Positions 13,769 through 21,652 of a DNA stretch of 23,131 nucleotides are shown in pieces (positions within the stretch are counted from its first letter, which is position 1; the number at the start of each line of letters is the position of its first letter). The notes under the pieces were generated by a model. The model saw only the letters and a program-made list of their open reading frames with translations, was not told the origin of the DNA and did no database searches. The stretch lies in assembly GCA_046160725.1 (NCBI GenBank), contig JBJXHB010000021.1:1-23131 (forward strand). Reading direction: 5' to 3'. The translations under genes and the position numbers were made by a program. This stretch comes from JBJXHB01 sp046160725. Its GTDB lineage: Bacteria > Pseudomonadota > Gammaproteobacteria > Burkholderiales > Burkholderiaceae_C.

Positions 13769-14846
13769 AGATCGCGTCGCGCGCCACCGCGGTGCCTTCG
13801 CGCATCGGCACCCGGCCGCTGCCCGGGCGGAAGTACAGGTCGCCGCCGATGCAGGGCGTGGGCACCAGCGCGCTGCTCACCCAGCCGGGGTCGAGCATCC
13901 AGGCCACGACGATCAGGTCCCAGATCACCCAGCTGTGGGCGTCCATGCGCGCCGGCGGCCCGGCCAGCGGCCACAGCGGGTTGTGCGCGAACAGGCCGTG
14001 CAGATAGGCGCCGATGGCGCCGCAGGGCCGCACATGGCGCTCGACCTCGGCCAGCGACAGGCGCAGCTGCGCGCCGACGTGGTAGCCGGGCAGGTAGACC
14101 AGGGGCACGCCGCTGTCGAAAACGCATTGCGCGGCGGCCACGTCCTGCTCGAGGTTGAAGGCCCGGTGGCGCCAGGGCGTATGGCTCGGGTAGCCGGCGG
14201 TCCACACCACGACGATGCGCTCCGCCAGACCGGGCTGCATCCGCAAGGCGTTGGCAATGTTGCTCAGGCAGCCCATCGCCAGCACATACAGCGGCTGCCC
14301 CGGCGGCAGCGCGATGGTCTGCTCGATCAGGCAGGCGGTGGCCGCCGAGGCCTCGGGCGCCGCGGCCTCGAACCAGCGGGTGGATCCGGCATGCACCCGG
14401 CCCTCGGGCCGCAGCCCGAGCAGCCGATGCACGCGCTCGATCTCCAGCAGGCTCAGGCGCATGCCCTCGTCCGGCGGCACCAGGCCATGCAGCGCGACGC
14501 TGGCCACGTCCCAGCCCTCGCCCTCCCAGCGCGCGAGGCGTGCGGCATGCAGGGCGAGCAGCTCGCGGTCGTCATCGCTGGCCGCATGCGGCCGGTCGCG
14601 CGCCACCCGGGCGCGCACCAGCTCGCGCCGCCGATGCTCGAAGGAGAACGGCGCGGCACACACGCCGCGCAGGTCCAGCCGGTCCCCGGCCAGCAGCGCC
14701 CAGGCCAGCGCGAACTGGTCGTCGATCTCGTTGGCGCAGTCGGTGTCGATCACCACCGCGGCGCCGCGCGCCGGGGGCGCCAGCCGCGCCTGGCGCAGGG
14801 CATCGGGAAGAGCAGGAAAGCGCGCCATCGACATCATGCCCGGCAT
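13728..14846 (-). CDS. Inosine/uridine-preferring nucleoside hydrolase family protein
   Basis: This protein of up to 372 residues has a nucleoside hydrolase fold. The N-terminal calcium-binding segment reads VVIDTDCANEIDDQFALAWAL. Canonical members have DxDPGxDDA, so here the spacing between the first and second acidic pairs is two residues longer (DTD-x5-DD), a variant seen in a divergent branch of the family. Other conserved parts are YVLAMGCLSNIANAL, VVVWTAGY, FNLEQDVAAAQCVFDSGVPL (the usual FN..D loop) and the late DLIVVAWML with a probable C-terminal metal-site Asp. The family cleaves N-ribosidic bonds; the substrate of this branch is uncertain. The start is ambiguous between 14846 and in-frame ATGs down to 14828. 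It follows the alcohol dehydrogenase by 29 bases. Confidence 0.85.
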   Translation of the reverse strand: MPGMMSMARFPALPDALRQARLAPPARGAAVVIDTDCANEIDDQFALAWALLAGDRLDLRGVCAAPFSFEHRRRELVRARVARDRPHAASDDDRELLALHAARLARWEGEGWDVASVALHGLVPPDEGMRLSLLEIERVHRLLGLRPEGRVHAGSTRWFEAAAPEASAATACLIEQTIALPPGQPLYVLAMGCLSNIANALRMQPGLAERIVVVWTAGYPSHTPWRHRAFNLEQDVAAAQCVFDSGVPLVYLPGYHVGAQLRLSLAEVERHVRPCGAIGAYLHGLFAHNPLWPLAGPPARMDAHSWVIWDLIVVAWMLDPGWVSSALVPTPCIGGDLYFRPGSGRVPMREGTAVARDAIFNDLFDRLARAPG

Positions 14847-14875
14847 GTTGGCATGGCCGTGGGGTCGAACTGGCC

Positions 14876-15934
14876 TCAGTCCGTCAACACCACCCGCCCC
14901 ACCACCCGCCCGGCCCGCAGGTCGTCCAGGGCCTGCTGCACCTGGCCCAGCGGCCTTGTGGCGATGGGCACTGGGGGCATGCCCTGGCGGGCCACCAGGG
15001 CCAGCAGCTCGGCCATCTCGCCGTGACTGCCGACGTAGGAGCCGCGCAACGTCAGCGCACGCATCGGCAGGTAGGGCGTGGGCAGCTGGATGGCGCCGCC
15101 GAACAGGCCCACCACCACCACCGTGCCGCCCTTGACGGCCGCCGCGATGGCCAGATCAACCGTCTGGCCGGCACCGACGAAATCGAGTGTGGCGATGGAG
15201 CCACCGCCGGTGGCCTTCTGGATCTGCGCCACCGCATCGGCCGCGGCGCCGTCAATGGCGATGGAAGCTCCTGCGCTCAGCGCGGCGTCCCGCTTGGCCG
15301 GATCGATATCGACGGCGATCACCGCCACCGCACCCATCATCCTCGCCAGCGCGATGGCCATCAGCCCGACGCCGCCGGCGCCGATCACCACCACCGGCTC
15401 GCTCGCCAGCGTGGCGGCCACCTTCTTCAGCGCGGCATAGGCGGTGACACCGGAGCAGGCGAGCGGCGCGGCCTGCTGCGGGCTCAAGGGTCCGATCTCG
15501 AACAGGTGGCGCGCATCCGGCACCAGCAGGTGGGTGGCATAGCCGCCCTGCTGGAACACGCCCAGGAAGCGCGGCGTCGGGCACAGGTTCTCCTCGTTGC
15601 GCCGGCAGGCTTTGCACTGGCCGCAGCCGATCCAGGGGTGCGCCAGGCGGATGTCGCCCAGCGCCACGCCGCGTGCATCGGGGCCGAGCGCCACCACCTC
15701 GCCGACGTTCTCATGGCCCATGGTCAGCGGCAGCCGGATGCCGCGGTCGACCAGGTTCAGCTGCTTGCCGCCGCCGATCTCGTAGTAGCCGTCCCAGATG
15801 TGCAGGTCGGAGTGGCACACACCGGCCGCCTTCACCTTGAGCAGCACCTGCGCGCCCTGCGGCTGCGGCACCTTGGCATCGCTGGCCAGCAGCGGCTGGC
15901 CACATTGGCAGACCTGGTAGCTGCGCATCTTCAT
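14876..15934 (-). CDS. Zinc-dependent medium-chain alcohol dehydrogenase
   Basis: This 352-residue MDR-family dehydrogenase interconverts an alcohol and an aldehyde or ketone with NAD(P). Catalytic zinc residues appear in AAGVCHSDLH and TMGHENVGEV. The structural zinc site is IGCGQCKACRRNEENLC with four cysteines. The Rossmann motif VVVIGAGGVGLMAI and the acidic AVDIDPAKR suggest NAD preference. The start at 15934 (MKMRSYQV) has AGGA at good spacing. The open frame continues to 15991 but those residues show no family similarity. It probably forms a two-gene unit with the nucleoside hydrolase-like gene downstream. The substrate is not evident; the local context offers aromatic alcohols as one option. 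Confidence 0.92.
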   Translation of the reverse strand: MKMRSYQVCQCGQPLLASDAKVPQPQGAQVLLKVKAAGVCHSDLHIWDGYYEIGGGKQLNLVDRGIRLPLTMGHENVGEVVALGPDARGVALGDIRLAHPWIGCGQCKACRRNEENLCPTPRFLGVFQQGGYATHLLVPDARHLFEIGPLSPQQAAPLACSGVTAYAALKKVAATLASEPVVVIGAGGVGLMAIALARMMGAVAVIAVDIDPAKRDAALSAGASIAIDGAAADAVAQIQKATGGGSIATLDFVGAGQTVDLAIAAAVKGGTVVVVGLFGGAIQLPTPYLPMRALTLRGSYVGSHGEMAELLALVARQGMPPVPIATRPLGQVQQALDDLRAGRVVGRVVLTD

Positions 15935-16047
15935 CGGTCGTTCCTCGTGGTTGATTCCAGGCACGGTAGGAGCGCCGCACCCCCGCGTCAATCGGTTTCA
16001 TCCTCGGGCCGGGCCGCGCTCTGCAGCACGGCTGGTATGGTCCCGTC

Positions 16048-16569
16048 ATGAACACCGCCGACCGCATCCCTGACCACCCCGACCTGATCGCCGACCACAA
16101 CGCGCTGCGCCGCCTGGCCGCCCGCCAGCCGGTGGAGACGCCGGGCTGCCGCCTGCTGTGGCATGCCGCGGTGGCCATTGGCGAGCGCGAGGGCCTGGGC
16201 CGCAGCCCGCTGGGCGAGCGCTTCATCGTGCCCATCCTCGGTGGCGCCTTCTGGGGCGCCGAGGGCTTCGAGGCGCTGCACGGCACCGTGCGCGCCGGCG
16301 GCGCGGACCGGCAATTGCTGCGCGCCGATGGCGTCAAGGAGCTGGACGCGCTGTACGAGATGCAGGTCCACGACGGCACGGTGCTCACCGTGCACAACCG
16401 CGTGACCATCGACGAGTCGGTGCAGCCGCGCTATGCCCGCTCGCAGGTGGCGGTGACCGCGCCCGACGGCCCCTGGGCCTGGCTCAGCCGCCGGCGCCTG
16501 GTGGGCACGCTGCAGCCGCTGCGGCCGGAGGCGGCGGCGGTGCTGGTGCGGGTGTTCGAGGTGGTCTGA
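16048..16569 (+). CDS. DUF3237 domain protein
   Basis: This 173-residue protein has the DUF3237 (UPF0311) pattern: PILGGAFWGAEGFEALHGTV, GGADRQLLRADGVKELDALYEMQVHDGTVLTVHNRV, and a C-terminal strand-rich part ending in VLVRVFEVV. No signal peptide or catalytic motif is seen. The family is a small beta-barrel of unproven function, often found beside aromatic or xenobiotic catabolic genes. It is transcribed divergently from the alcohol dehydrogenase across a 113-bp gap and converges on the receptor gene at 16604. About 45 residues precede the start of the conserved domain (LGERFIVPILGGAF). Confidence 0.85.
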   Translation: MNTADRIPDHPDLIADHNALRRLAARQPVETPGCRLLWHAAVAIGEREGLGRSPLGERFIVPILGGAFWGAEGFEALHGTVRAGGADRQLLRADGVKELDALYEMQVHDGTVLTVHNRVTIDESVQPRYARSQVAVTAPDGPWAWLSRRRLVGTLQPLRPEAAAVLVRVFEVV

Positions 16570-16580
16570 GCGATCCCAAC

Positions 16581-16596
16581 GTCGAGCCAACTCGAC
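16581..16596. terminator. Hairpin between convergent genes, possible bidirectional terminator
   Basis: GTCGAG-CCAA-CTCGAC is a perfect 6-bp stem with a 4-nt loop in the 34-bp gap between the convergent DUF3237 and Bug receptor genes. An alternative GAGCC...GGCTC pairing overlaps it. No T-tract follows on either strand, so termination is only suggested by position. Confidence 0.35.
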
Positions 16597-16603
16597 TGGC
16601 GGC

Positions 16604-17581
16604 TCAATCCAGCCCCAGCTGGATCCGCCGCGCCACCTCGCCCCACTTCTTGCTGTCCGCCGCCAGTGTGGCGGCGGCCTGGGCTGGTGTGCTGGCGACG
16701 ACCGCCTGGTCGCTGGCCTTGAGTTTCTCGGCCACGTCCGGCGCGCGCAGCGCGTCGGCAAAAGCCTGGTGCATGCGTGCGACGATGGCCGCCGGCGTGG
16801 CACGGGGCGCGAACATGGCCAGCCCGAAATTGGCCTCATAGCCCGGCAGGCCGGCCTCAGCCATGGTGGGCACGTCGGGCAGCGCCGGCGAACGCTGCGT
16901 GCCGGAGACGGCCAGCGCCACCAGCCGGCCCGAGCGCACGTGCGGCAGCACCGTGGGCCCGGCCAGCAGGCCGCAGGGCACCTGGTTGCCGATCACGTCC
17001 TGGGTGGCCGGTGCCGGCCCCTTGTACGGGATGTGCGCCATGTCGAATCCCCCCATGTGCTGCATCAACTCCATCGACAGATGTCCCGGCACGCCGGCGC
17101 CGCCGCTGGCATAGCTGAGCTTGTCGGTCTTGGCTCTGGCGATCAGCTCGCGCGCGGTCTTCACGCCCAGCGCGGGGTTGCACACCAGGACCTGGGCGAA
17201 CAGGGTGCCGATGGTCACCGGCTGCAGGTCCTCGACCTTGAAGCCGGGCTGCTTGTAGACATGCGGGTTCACGGTGACCAGGGTGTCGGTACCCCACAGC
17301 CAGGTGTAGCCATCGGGCGCGGCCCGGGCCACCTCGCCGGCGCCGATATTGCCGCCGGCACCGGGCTTGTTGACGATGACGATGGGCTGCTTGAGCGCGG
17401 CCTGCATCTTCTCGGCGGCCAGGCGCATCACGATCTCGCTGGGGCCTCCGGGCGGGAACGGCAGCACCATCTGGATCGGCCGGGTGGGCCAGTCGGCCTG
17501 GGCCAGCGCGGCCGGTGCGGCCAGCACCGCGCACAGGCTGGCGGCGGCGTACAGGCGGGGCAGGATCGAACGACGGTTCAT
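16604..17581 (-). CDS. Bug/TctC-family periplasmic solute receptor
   Basis: This 325-residue receptor has a Sec-type signal peptide (MNRRSILPRLYAAASL, cleavage near AALAQA). Bug-family signatures are PIQMVLPFPPGGPSEIV, VIVNKPGAGGNIGAGEVA, AAPDGYTWLWGT, SYASGGAGVPGHLSMELM, AHIPYKGPAPATQDVIGNQV and LPDVPTMAEAGLPGYE. GGAG lies about 8 bases before the ATG at 17581. It is the last gene of a minus-strand run, 19 bases after the Rieske oxygenase gene. That run already contains a complete TRAP transporter with its own receptor, so this second, unrelated receptor without TctAB partners is unexpected. The ligand is probably a carboxylate; an aromatic acid is inferred from context. Confidence 0.93.
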   Translation of the reverse strand: MNRRSILPRLYAAASLCAVLAAPAALAQADWPTRPIQMVLPFPPGGPSEIVMRLAAEKMQAALKQPIVIVNKPGAGGNIGAGEVARAAPDGYTWLWGTDTLVTVNPHVYKQPGFKVEDLQPVTIGTLFAQVLVCNPALGVKTARELIARAKTDKLSYASGGAGVPGHLSMELMQHMGGFDMAHIPYKGPAPATQDVIGNQVPCGLLAGPTVLPHVRSGRLVALAVSGTQRSPALPDVPTMAEAGLPGYEANFGLAMFAPRATPAAIVARMHQAFADALRAPDVAEKLKASDQAVVASTPAQAAATLAADSKKWGEVARRIQLGLD

Positions 17582-17600
17582 GATTGCGCTCCAGTTGGCG

Positions 17601-18659
17601 TCAGATGTGGCTTCGGGCGTCCAGCCGCCGCCGGATGAGCTGCCGCGCCATGGTCAGGGCCTGGTCGTGCACCGAGGCCACCGGCTTGAAGCCGGCTGCG
17701 GCGTCCAGGCTGCGCTGCTGGGCCTCGATCATGGTCCGGTCCTCGGCGAAGGCGGTGGCCACGTCGTTGAAGATCGCCTCGGTCATGGCCACGTCATGCA
17801 GCTCGAAATTGCGCGCCTGGCAGAAGAAGTAGTGCGTGCTGGTGGCCGTCTCGGGTGTCTGCACCGAGGTGTGGCGGAACTTCATGGCCTCGGGTGCGAT
17901 GCGGCCCTCGGGTGCGCCGGTGCCGGCCGGCGCGCTGCCGGCGTCCATGCGCATCTGCGCCGGCGGATGCCAGGTGTAGATCTGCCAGCGGTCCACCGGG
18001 CCCTGGAAGCGCGCCACGCGCTTGTGGTTGGGCGGCATCTCGTCGTTGAGGGCCCAGCGCGTGACCTGCAGACCCTCGCCGCCCGGCAGCGGCTGCACCT
18101 GGGCCCGCGTCTGCGCCAGGCTGGGCGTGCCCAGCGTGGCGGGATGCACATAGCTCAAATGGGAGAAGTCGAGCAGGTTGTCCACGATCAGCTGCCAGTG
18201 GGCCTGGTAGTGGATGTAGCCCGGCTTCATGCGCCAGTCGGCATGGTCGTGCCAGAAGAAGTCGAGGATCTTCGACTCGTCCGCGGCGGCCGGGTCGCCC
18301 ATCCACACCCAGACGAAGCGGTCGCGCTCGACCACCGGATAGCTGCGCACGCAGGCCTGCGGCGGGATGTGGTCCTGCCCCGGCATCTCGATGCAGCGCC
18401 CGCCCGCGTCGAACTTCAGGCCGTGGTACAGGCATCGGATGGCGTCGACCTCCTTGCGGCCGATGGACAGCGGCGCGGCGCGGTGGCAACAGCGGTCGTC
18501 CAGCGCCGCCACGCGGCCGTCGGCCAGGCGGTGCAGCACCAGCGGGCGGCCCAGCAGGGTGCGGGCGAACAGCGCGCCGTCGGCCAGCTCGTGGCTCCAG
18601 GCGGCGACGTACCAGGCGTCCTCGATGAAGCGGTCGGCGAGGTAGCGGTCGGCGGTCAC
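17601..18659 (-). CDS. VanA-type Rieske aromatic oxygenase, oxygenase component
   Basis: This 352-residue Rieske non-heme iron oxygenase alpha subunit belongs to the vanillate O-demethylase/chlorobenzoate type. The Rieske [2Fe-2S] ligands are in DDRCCHRAAPLS (CxH) and IRCLYHGLKFD (CxxH). The mononuclear iron site is in DNLLDFSHLSYVHPATLG, with the paired histidines. Such enzymes O-demethylate or hydroxylate aromatic acids and need a separate reductase, which is absent from the window. The start is GTG at 18659, giving MTADRYLADRFIEDAWYVAAW, the usual family N-terminus. GAGG lies about 10 bases upstream, and the TRAP permease stop is 12 bases away. The substrate is probably the compound imported by the TRAP system (inference). 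Confidence 0.9.
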   Translation of the reverse strand: MTADRYLADRFIEDAWYVAAWSHELADGALFARTLLGRPLVLHRLADGRVAALDDRCCHRAAPLSIGRKEVDAIRCLYHGLKFDAGGRCIEMPGQDHIPPQACVRSYPVVERDRFVWVWMGDPAAADESKILDFFWHDHADWRMKPGYIHYQAHWQLIVDNLLDFSHLSYVHPATLGTPSLAQTRAQVQPLPGGEGLQVTRWALNDEMPPNHKRVARFQGPVDRWQIYTWHPPAQMRMDAGSAPAGTGAPEGRIAPEAMKFRHTSVQTPETATSTHYFFCQARNFELHDVAMTEAIFNDVATAFAEDRTMIEAQQRSLDAAAGFKPVASVHDQALTMARQLIRRRLDARSHI

Positions 18660-18671
18660 GTGGGCGCGCCC

Positions 18672-19961
18672 TCAGAACCAGCGCAGAGGCGCCAGCACCA
18701 GCTGCGGCCAGGCGATGATGACGCCCACCGCCAGCAGGTTCGCCAGGACGAAGGGCATGACGCCGCGGTAGATGGTGCCGATGCCCACGTCCGGCAGCAG
18801 GCTCTTGACGGTGAAGACGTTCATGCCCACCGGCGGTGTCAGCATGCCGATCTCGATCATCATGGTCACGAACACGCCGAACCAGATCGGGTTGACACCC
18901 AGCTGCACGACGATGGCCGTGAAGATCGGCACCGTCAGCAGCATCAGGCCCATGGCCTCCATCAGGCAGCCGAGCACCAGGTAGATCAGGGCCATGCACA
19001 GGATGACGCCGGTGGCGCCGTAGCCGGTGCCCTCGATCCAGGCCACCAGCTGGCCGGTCATGCCGGACAGGGTGATGAAGTTGGCAAAGGCCAGCGCGCC
19101 GAAGACGATGGAGAAGAGCATCGCCGTGGTGCGCGCGGTTTCGGTCAGGCAGTCCAGCGCGGCCGCGCGGCTCATGCGCCCGCGGGCCAGCGCGATCAGG
19201 TAGGCGCCGGCCGCGCCGATGCCCGCGCTCTCGGTGGCGGTGAACACGCCGCCATAGAGCCCGCCCATCACGAACACGAACAGCACCAGCGTGGACCACA
19301 CGCCCTTGAGCGCCGCGAAGCGCTGCGCCAGCGGCAGGCGTTGTCCGCGCGGACCGAGCTGCGGGTTGAGCGTGACCGTCAACCACACCGCGCCGATGAA
19401 GAGCACCGTCACCAGCAGTCCCGGCACGATGGTCGCGATGAAGAGCTTGCGGATGTCCGTCTCGGTGAGCAGGCCGAAGATCACCAGCGGCACCGACGGC
19501 GGGATCAGCACGCCCAGCACACCAGCCGATGCCACGGCACCGGTGGACAGCCGGTCGTGGTAGCCGAGGCGGCGCATCGGCGGTATGGCCACCTTGGTCA
19601 TGGTGGCCGCGGTGGCGATGCTGGATCCCGAGATCGCCGCGAACAGCGCGCAGGCCAGCACCGTGGCATGGGCCAGGCCGCCCTTCAGATGGCCGAGCCA
19701 GGCGTTGGCGGCGTCGTACAGCTCGCCGCTGATGTCCGCCTTGTGCACGAACAGGCCCATCAGGATGAACATCGGCAGCACGCTCATGCCGTAGTTGGCC
19801 GACGAGTCCACCACGATCTGGCCCAGCATGGCCAGCGCCGGCTCCATCCCGCGCAGCGCCGCGAAGCCGCCCACGCCGGCCACCAGCATGGCCCAGGCCA
19901 ACGGCACGCCGCCAAACGCCAGCACGAAGACCACGGCAAAACCGATCAACGCGGCGGTCAA
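18672..19961 (-). CDS. dctM: TRAP transporter large permease (DctM family)
   Basis: This 429-residue integral membrane protein has about 12 hydrophobic helices. DctM hallmarks are GFAVVFVLAFGGVPLAWAML at the N-terminus, SGSSIATAATMTKVAIPPMRRLGY, SAGVLGVLIPPSVPLVIFGLLT, ATESAGIGAAGAYLIAL, NPIWFGVFVTMMIEIGMLTPPVGMN and a C-terminal PFVLANLLAV. It drives ion-coupled uptake of an organic acid with the small permease and receptor encoded just upstream. The start is TTG at 19961, overlapping the small-permease stop (TTGA), with GGAGG seven bases upstream supporting this unusual start. Confidence 0.93.
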   Translation of the reverse strand: MTAALIGFAVVFVLAFGGVPLAWAMLVAGVGGFAALRGMEPALAMLGQIVVDSSANYGMSVLPMFILMGLFVHKADISGELYDAANAWLGHLKGGLAHATVLACALFAAISGSSIATAATMTKVAIPPMRRLGYHDRLSTGAVASAGVLGVLIPPSVPLVIFGLLTETDIRKLFIATIVPGLLVTVLFIGAVWLTVTLNPQLGPRGQRLPLAQRFAALKGVWSTLVLFVFVMGGLYGGVFTATESAGIGAAGAYLIALARGRMSRAAALDCLTETARTTAMLFSIVFGALAFANFITLSGMTGQLVAWIEGTGYGATGVILCMALIYLVLGCLMEAMGLMLLTVPIFTAIVVQLGVNPIWFGVFVTMMIEIGMLTPPVGMNVFTVKSLLPDVGIGTIYRGVMPFVLANLLAVGVIIAWPQLVLAPLRWF

Positions 19962-20443
19962 GGCGGGGCCTCCGCGTCACCCCGGTCGGCCAGGCTGTCC
20001 AGCAGCAGGCGCGCCATGATCAGCGTGGAGATGGCGCAGAAGCCGCACATCAGCCAGACCAGCGGCGCCTGCGGCAGGCCCAGCACGATCGTCTTGGCCG
20101 AGCTGGCCATGTCCGACAGGGCCTGCGCCGCCAGGCGCCATGTCAGCACCGCCAGCGCCAGCAGGCTGACCGCGTCGCACAGGCTGCGCTGCAGGCGCCG
20201 CGCGCCGCCCCGCATCAGATGGTCGATCAGGCTCACCGACACATGGCCGCGGCTGCGCGTGACCAGCGGCAGCGCGGTGAAGATCACCAGCGCCATGGCG
20301 TACTGGATGACCTCCACGCTGCCCCGGATGGGCCGCGCGAACAGGTAACGCGCAAAGACGTCGGCGAACGTCAGCGCGACGATCAGCGCCAGCGGCAACG
20401 CCGACAGCGTGCCCAGCACCTGCTCGGCGCGCCGGGCCGACAT
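19958..20443 (-). CDS. dctQ: TRAP transporter small permease (DctQ family)
   Basis: This 161-residue protein has four predicted membrane helices and the DctQ core: LIVALTFADVFARYLFARPIRGSVEVIQYAMALVIFTALPLVTRSRGHVSVSLIDHLM. It links receptor and large permease in TRAP systems. The ATG at 20443 overlaps the receptor stop (TGATG). A GTG one codon earlier would also overlap. The length is typical. The gene sits between dctP and dctM with overlaps on both sides, so the three are strongly coupled. Confidence 0.9.
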   Translation of the reverse strand: MSARRAEQVLGTLSALPLALIVALTFADVFARYLFARPIRGSVEVIQYAMALVIFTALPLVTRSRGHVSVSLIDHLMRGGARRLQRSLCDAVSLLALAVLTWRLAAQALSDMASSAKTIVLGLPQAPLVWLMCGFCAISTLIMARLLLDSLADRGDAEAPP

Positions 20444-21465
20444 CACCGGGCGTTCTTCTGAGCCTCGGCCTTGTAGAAGGCCAGCGCCGCTGCACCATCC
20501 ACGCCCGCGGCCCTGGCATCGGCCAGCCAGGCCTGCTCCAGCGGTGCGGCCAGGGCCATCAGGTCGGCAACGAAGGCCGGGCTGGCCATGCGGATCGTCA
20601 CGCCGGCGGCCTGGGCGTCGGCGCGCGCCTTGGCCTCCATCTCGTCATACACCGCAAAGCGCCGCGACAGTGCCTCGCCCGACAGCTTGAGGATGGCCTC
20701 GCGGTCCCGGGGCGCGATCGACTCCCACTTCTTCTTGTTGATGAACATCGCGAAGGCCGGCGATGTCAGGTGGCCGGGGATGTCGGTCACATGCTTGGCA
20801 TAGGACAGCGTCTTGAACGCGGCGGCGTCCATCACCGAGTACCCGGCATAGGCATCGACGGTGCCGCCGGAGATGATCTCGTGGCTGCGCACCGCCGGTG
20901 CGGCGACGACGCCGGCGCCGGTGCCTTCCAGCACCTTGGCGGCCACCCCGGGGATGGCATAGACCTTCACGCCCTTGAGCTGGGCCACGCCGTCGATGGG
21001 GCCCTTCATGGAGAAGATCGGCCCGGGCAGTGCCACGAACATGCCCAGCACCTGCACGTCCTTCAGTTCGTCGGCCTTGGCGAAGAAGCGCTCGTAGGTG
21101 CGCCACAGCGCCACCGAGCTGCCACCGGAGGTGGTGTTGACGCCGGGCAGGTGCGCCAGCTGCGTGAGCTTGACGTTGGGCATGAAGCCGTGGAACTGGT
21201 AGGCCATGTCGAACACGCCCTTGGTCACGCCGTCCAGCTGCTGCGGCGGCGCGGCCAGGCTGGTGGGCGGGATCTCGATCTTGACGCGGCCTTCCGTGGC
21301 CTTGGCCACGTCCTCGGCCCAGGGCCGCAGGATGCGGGTGTTCACCGGGTGCTGGCCCTGGATGAAGCTGTTGAACAGGATGTTGACCGTCTGCGCCGTG
21401 GCGGGCAGCGCGGCCAGCGCGGCCATGCCAGCGGTAGCGGCAGCGATGAGTTGGCGGCGGATCAT
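20443..21465 (-). CDS. dctP: TRAP transporter periplasmic receptor (DctP family)
   Basis: This 340-residue secreted receptor has a signal peptide MIRRQLIAAATAGMAALAALP with cleavage near ATAQT. Family features are WAEDVAKATEGRVKIEIPPTSLAAPPQQLDGVTKGVFDMAYQF near the front, LKGVKVYAIPGVAAKVLEGTGAGVV with the conserved substrate-binding region, SGGTVDAYAGY, and FAMFINKKKWESIAPRDREAILK toward the C-terminus. It heads the operon dctP-dctQ-dctM-Rieske-Bug. The ATG at 21465 has GAGGA about 8 bases upstream. The ligand is unknown, but the neighbouring oxygenase points to an aromatic or other unsaturated carboxylate. Confidence 0.92.
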   Translation of the reverse strand: MIRRQLIAAATAGMAALAALPATAQTVNILFNSFIQGQHPVNTRILRPWAEDVAKATEGRVKIEIPPTSLAAPPQQLDGVTKGVFDMAYQFHGFMPNVKLTQLAHLPGVNTTSGGSSVALWRTYERFFAKADELKDVQVLGMFVALPGPIFSMKGPIDGVAQLKGVKVYAIPGVAAKVLEGTGAGVVAAPAVRSHEIISGGTVDAYAGYSVMDAAAFKTLSYAKHVTDIPGHLTSPAFAMFINKKKWESIAPRDREAILKLSGEALSRRFAVYDEMEAKARADAQAAGVTIRMASPAFVADLMALAAPLEQAWLADARAAGVDGAAALAFYKAEAQKNAR

Positions 21466-21485
21466 GGAGGGGGTCCTCGAGGTTG

Positions 21486-21602
21486 GGTCCGGTCGGCAGG
21501 GATAGCGGGCGAGGTTACGGGACGCCGGACCGGATCGCCATCGGCAGGGTCGAAACCGTGCTCATGGATTTCCCGGGGCGGGCCCGCCTTGCGGGAGGCG
21601 GG
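21486..21602. other. Intergenic region with inverted repeats upstream of TRAP operon
   Basis: The 187-bp gap between dctP and the GMC gene contains two symmetric elements. The first is a pair of 7-bp arms, GGTCCGG (21486-21492) and CCGGACC (21525-21531), about 32 bp apart. The second is a stem CCCGCCT-TGCGGG-AGGCGGG (21583-21602). The hairpin is placed as a terminator for the minus-strand GMC gene but has no T-tract. No convincing promoter hexamers were seen. Confidence 0.3.
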
Positions 21603-21652
21603 GCGGTCATGCCCGGCCTGCACACCGGCAAGGGCGGCCACGCCAGGGCCGC

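Noticed and set aside
17349..20348. 999-codon open frame on the plus strand
   Set aside because: It runs antisense to the Bug, Rieske and TRAP genes, all of which have clear family motifs. Its translation is low-complexity, rich in H, Q, R and G, which is typical of antisense frames in high-GC DNA.
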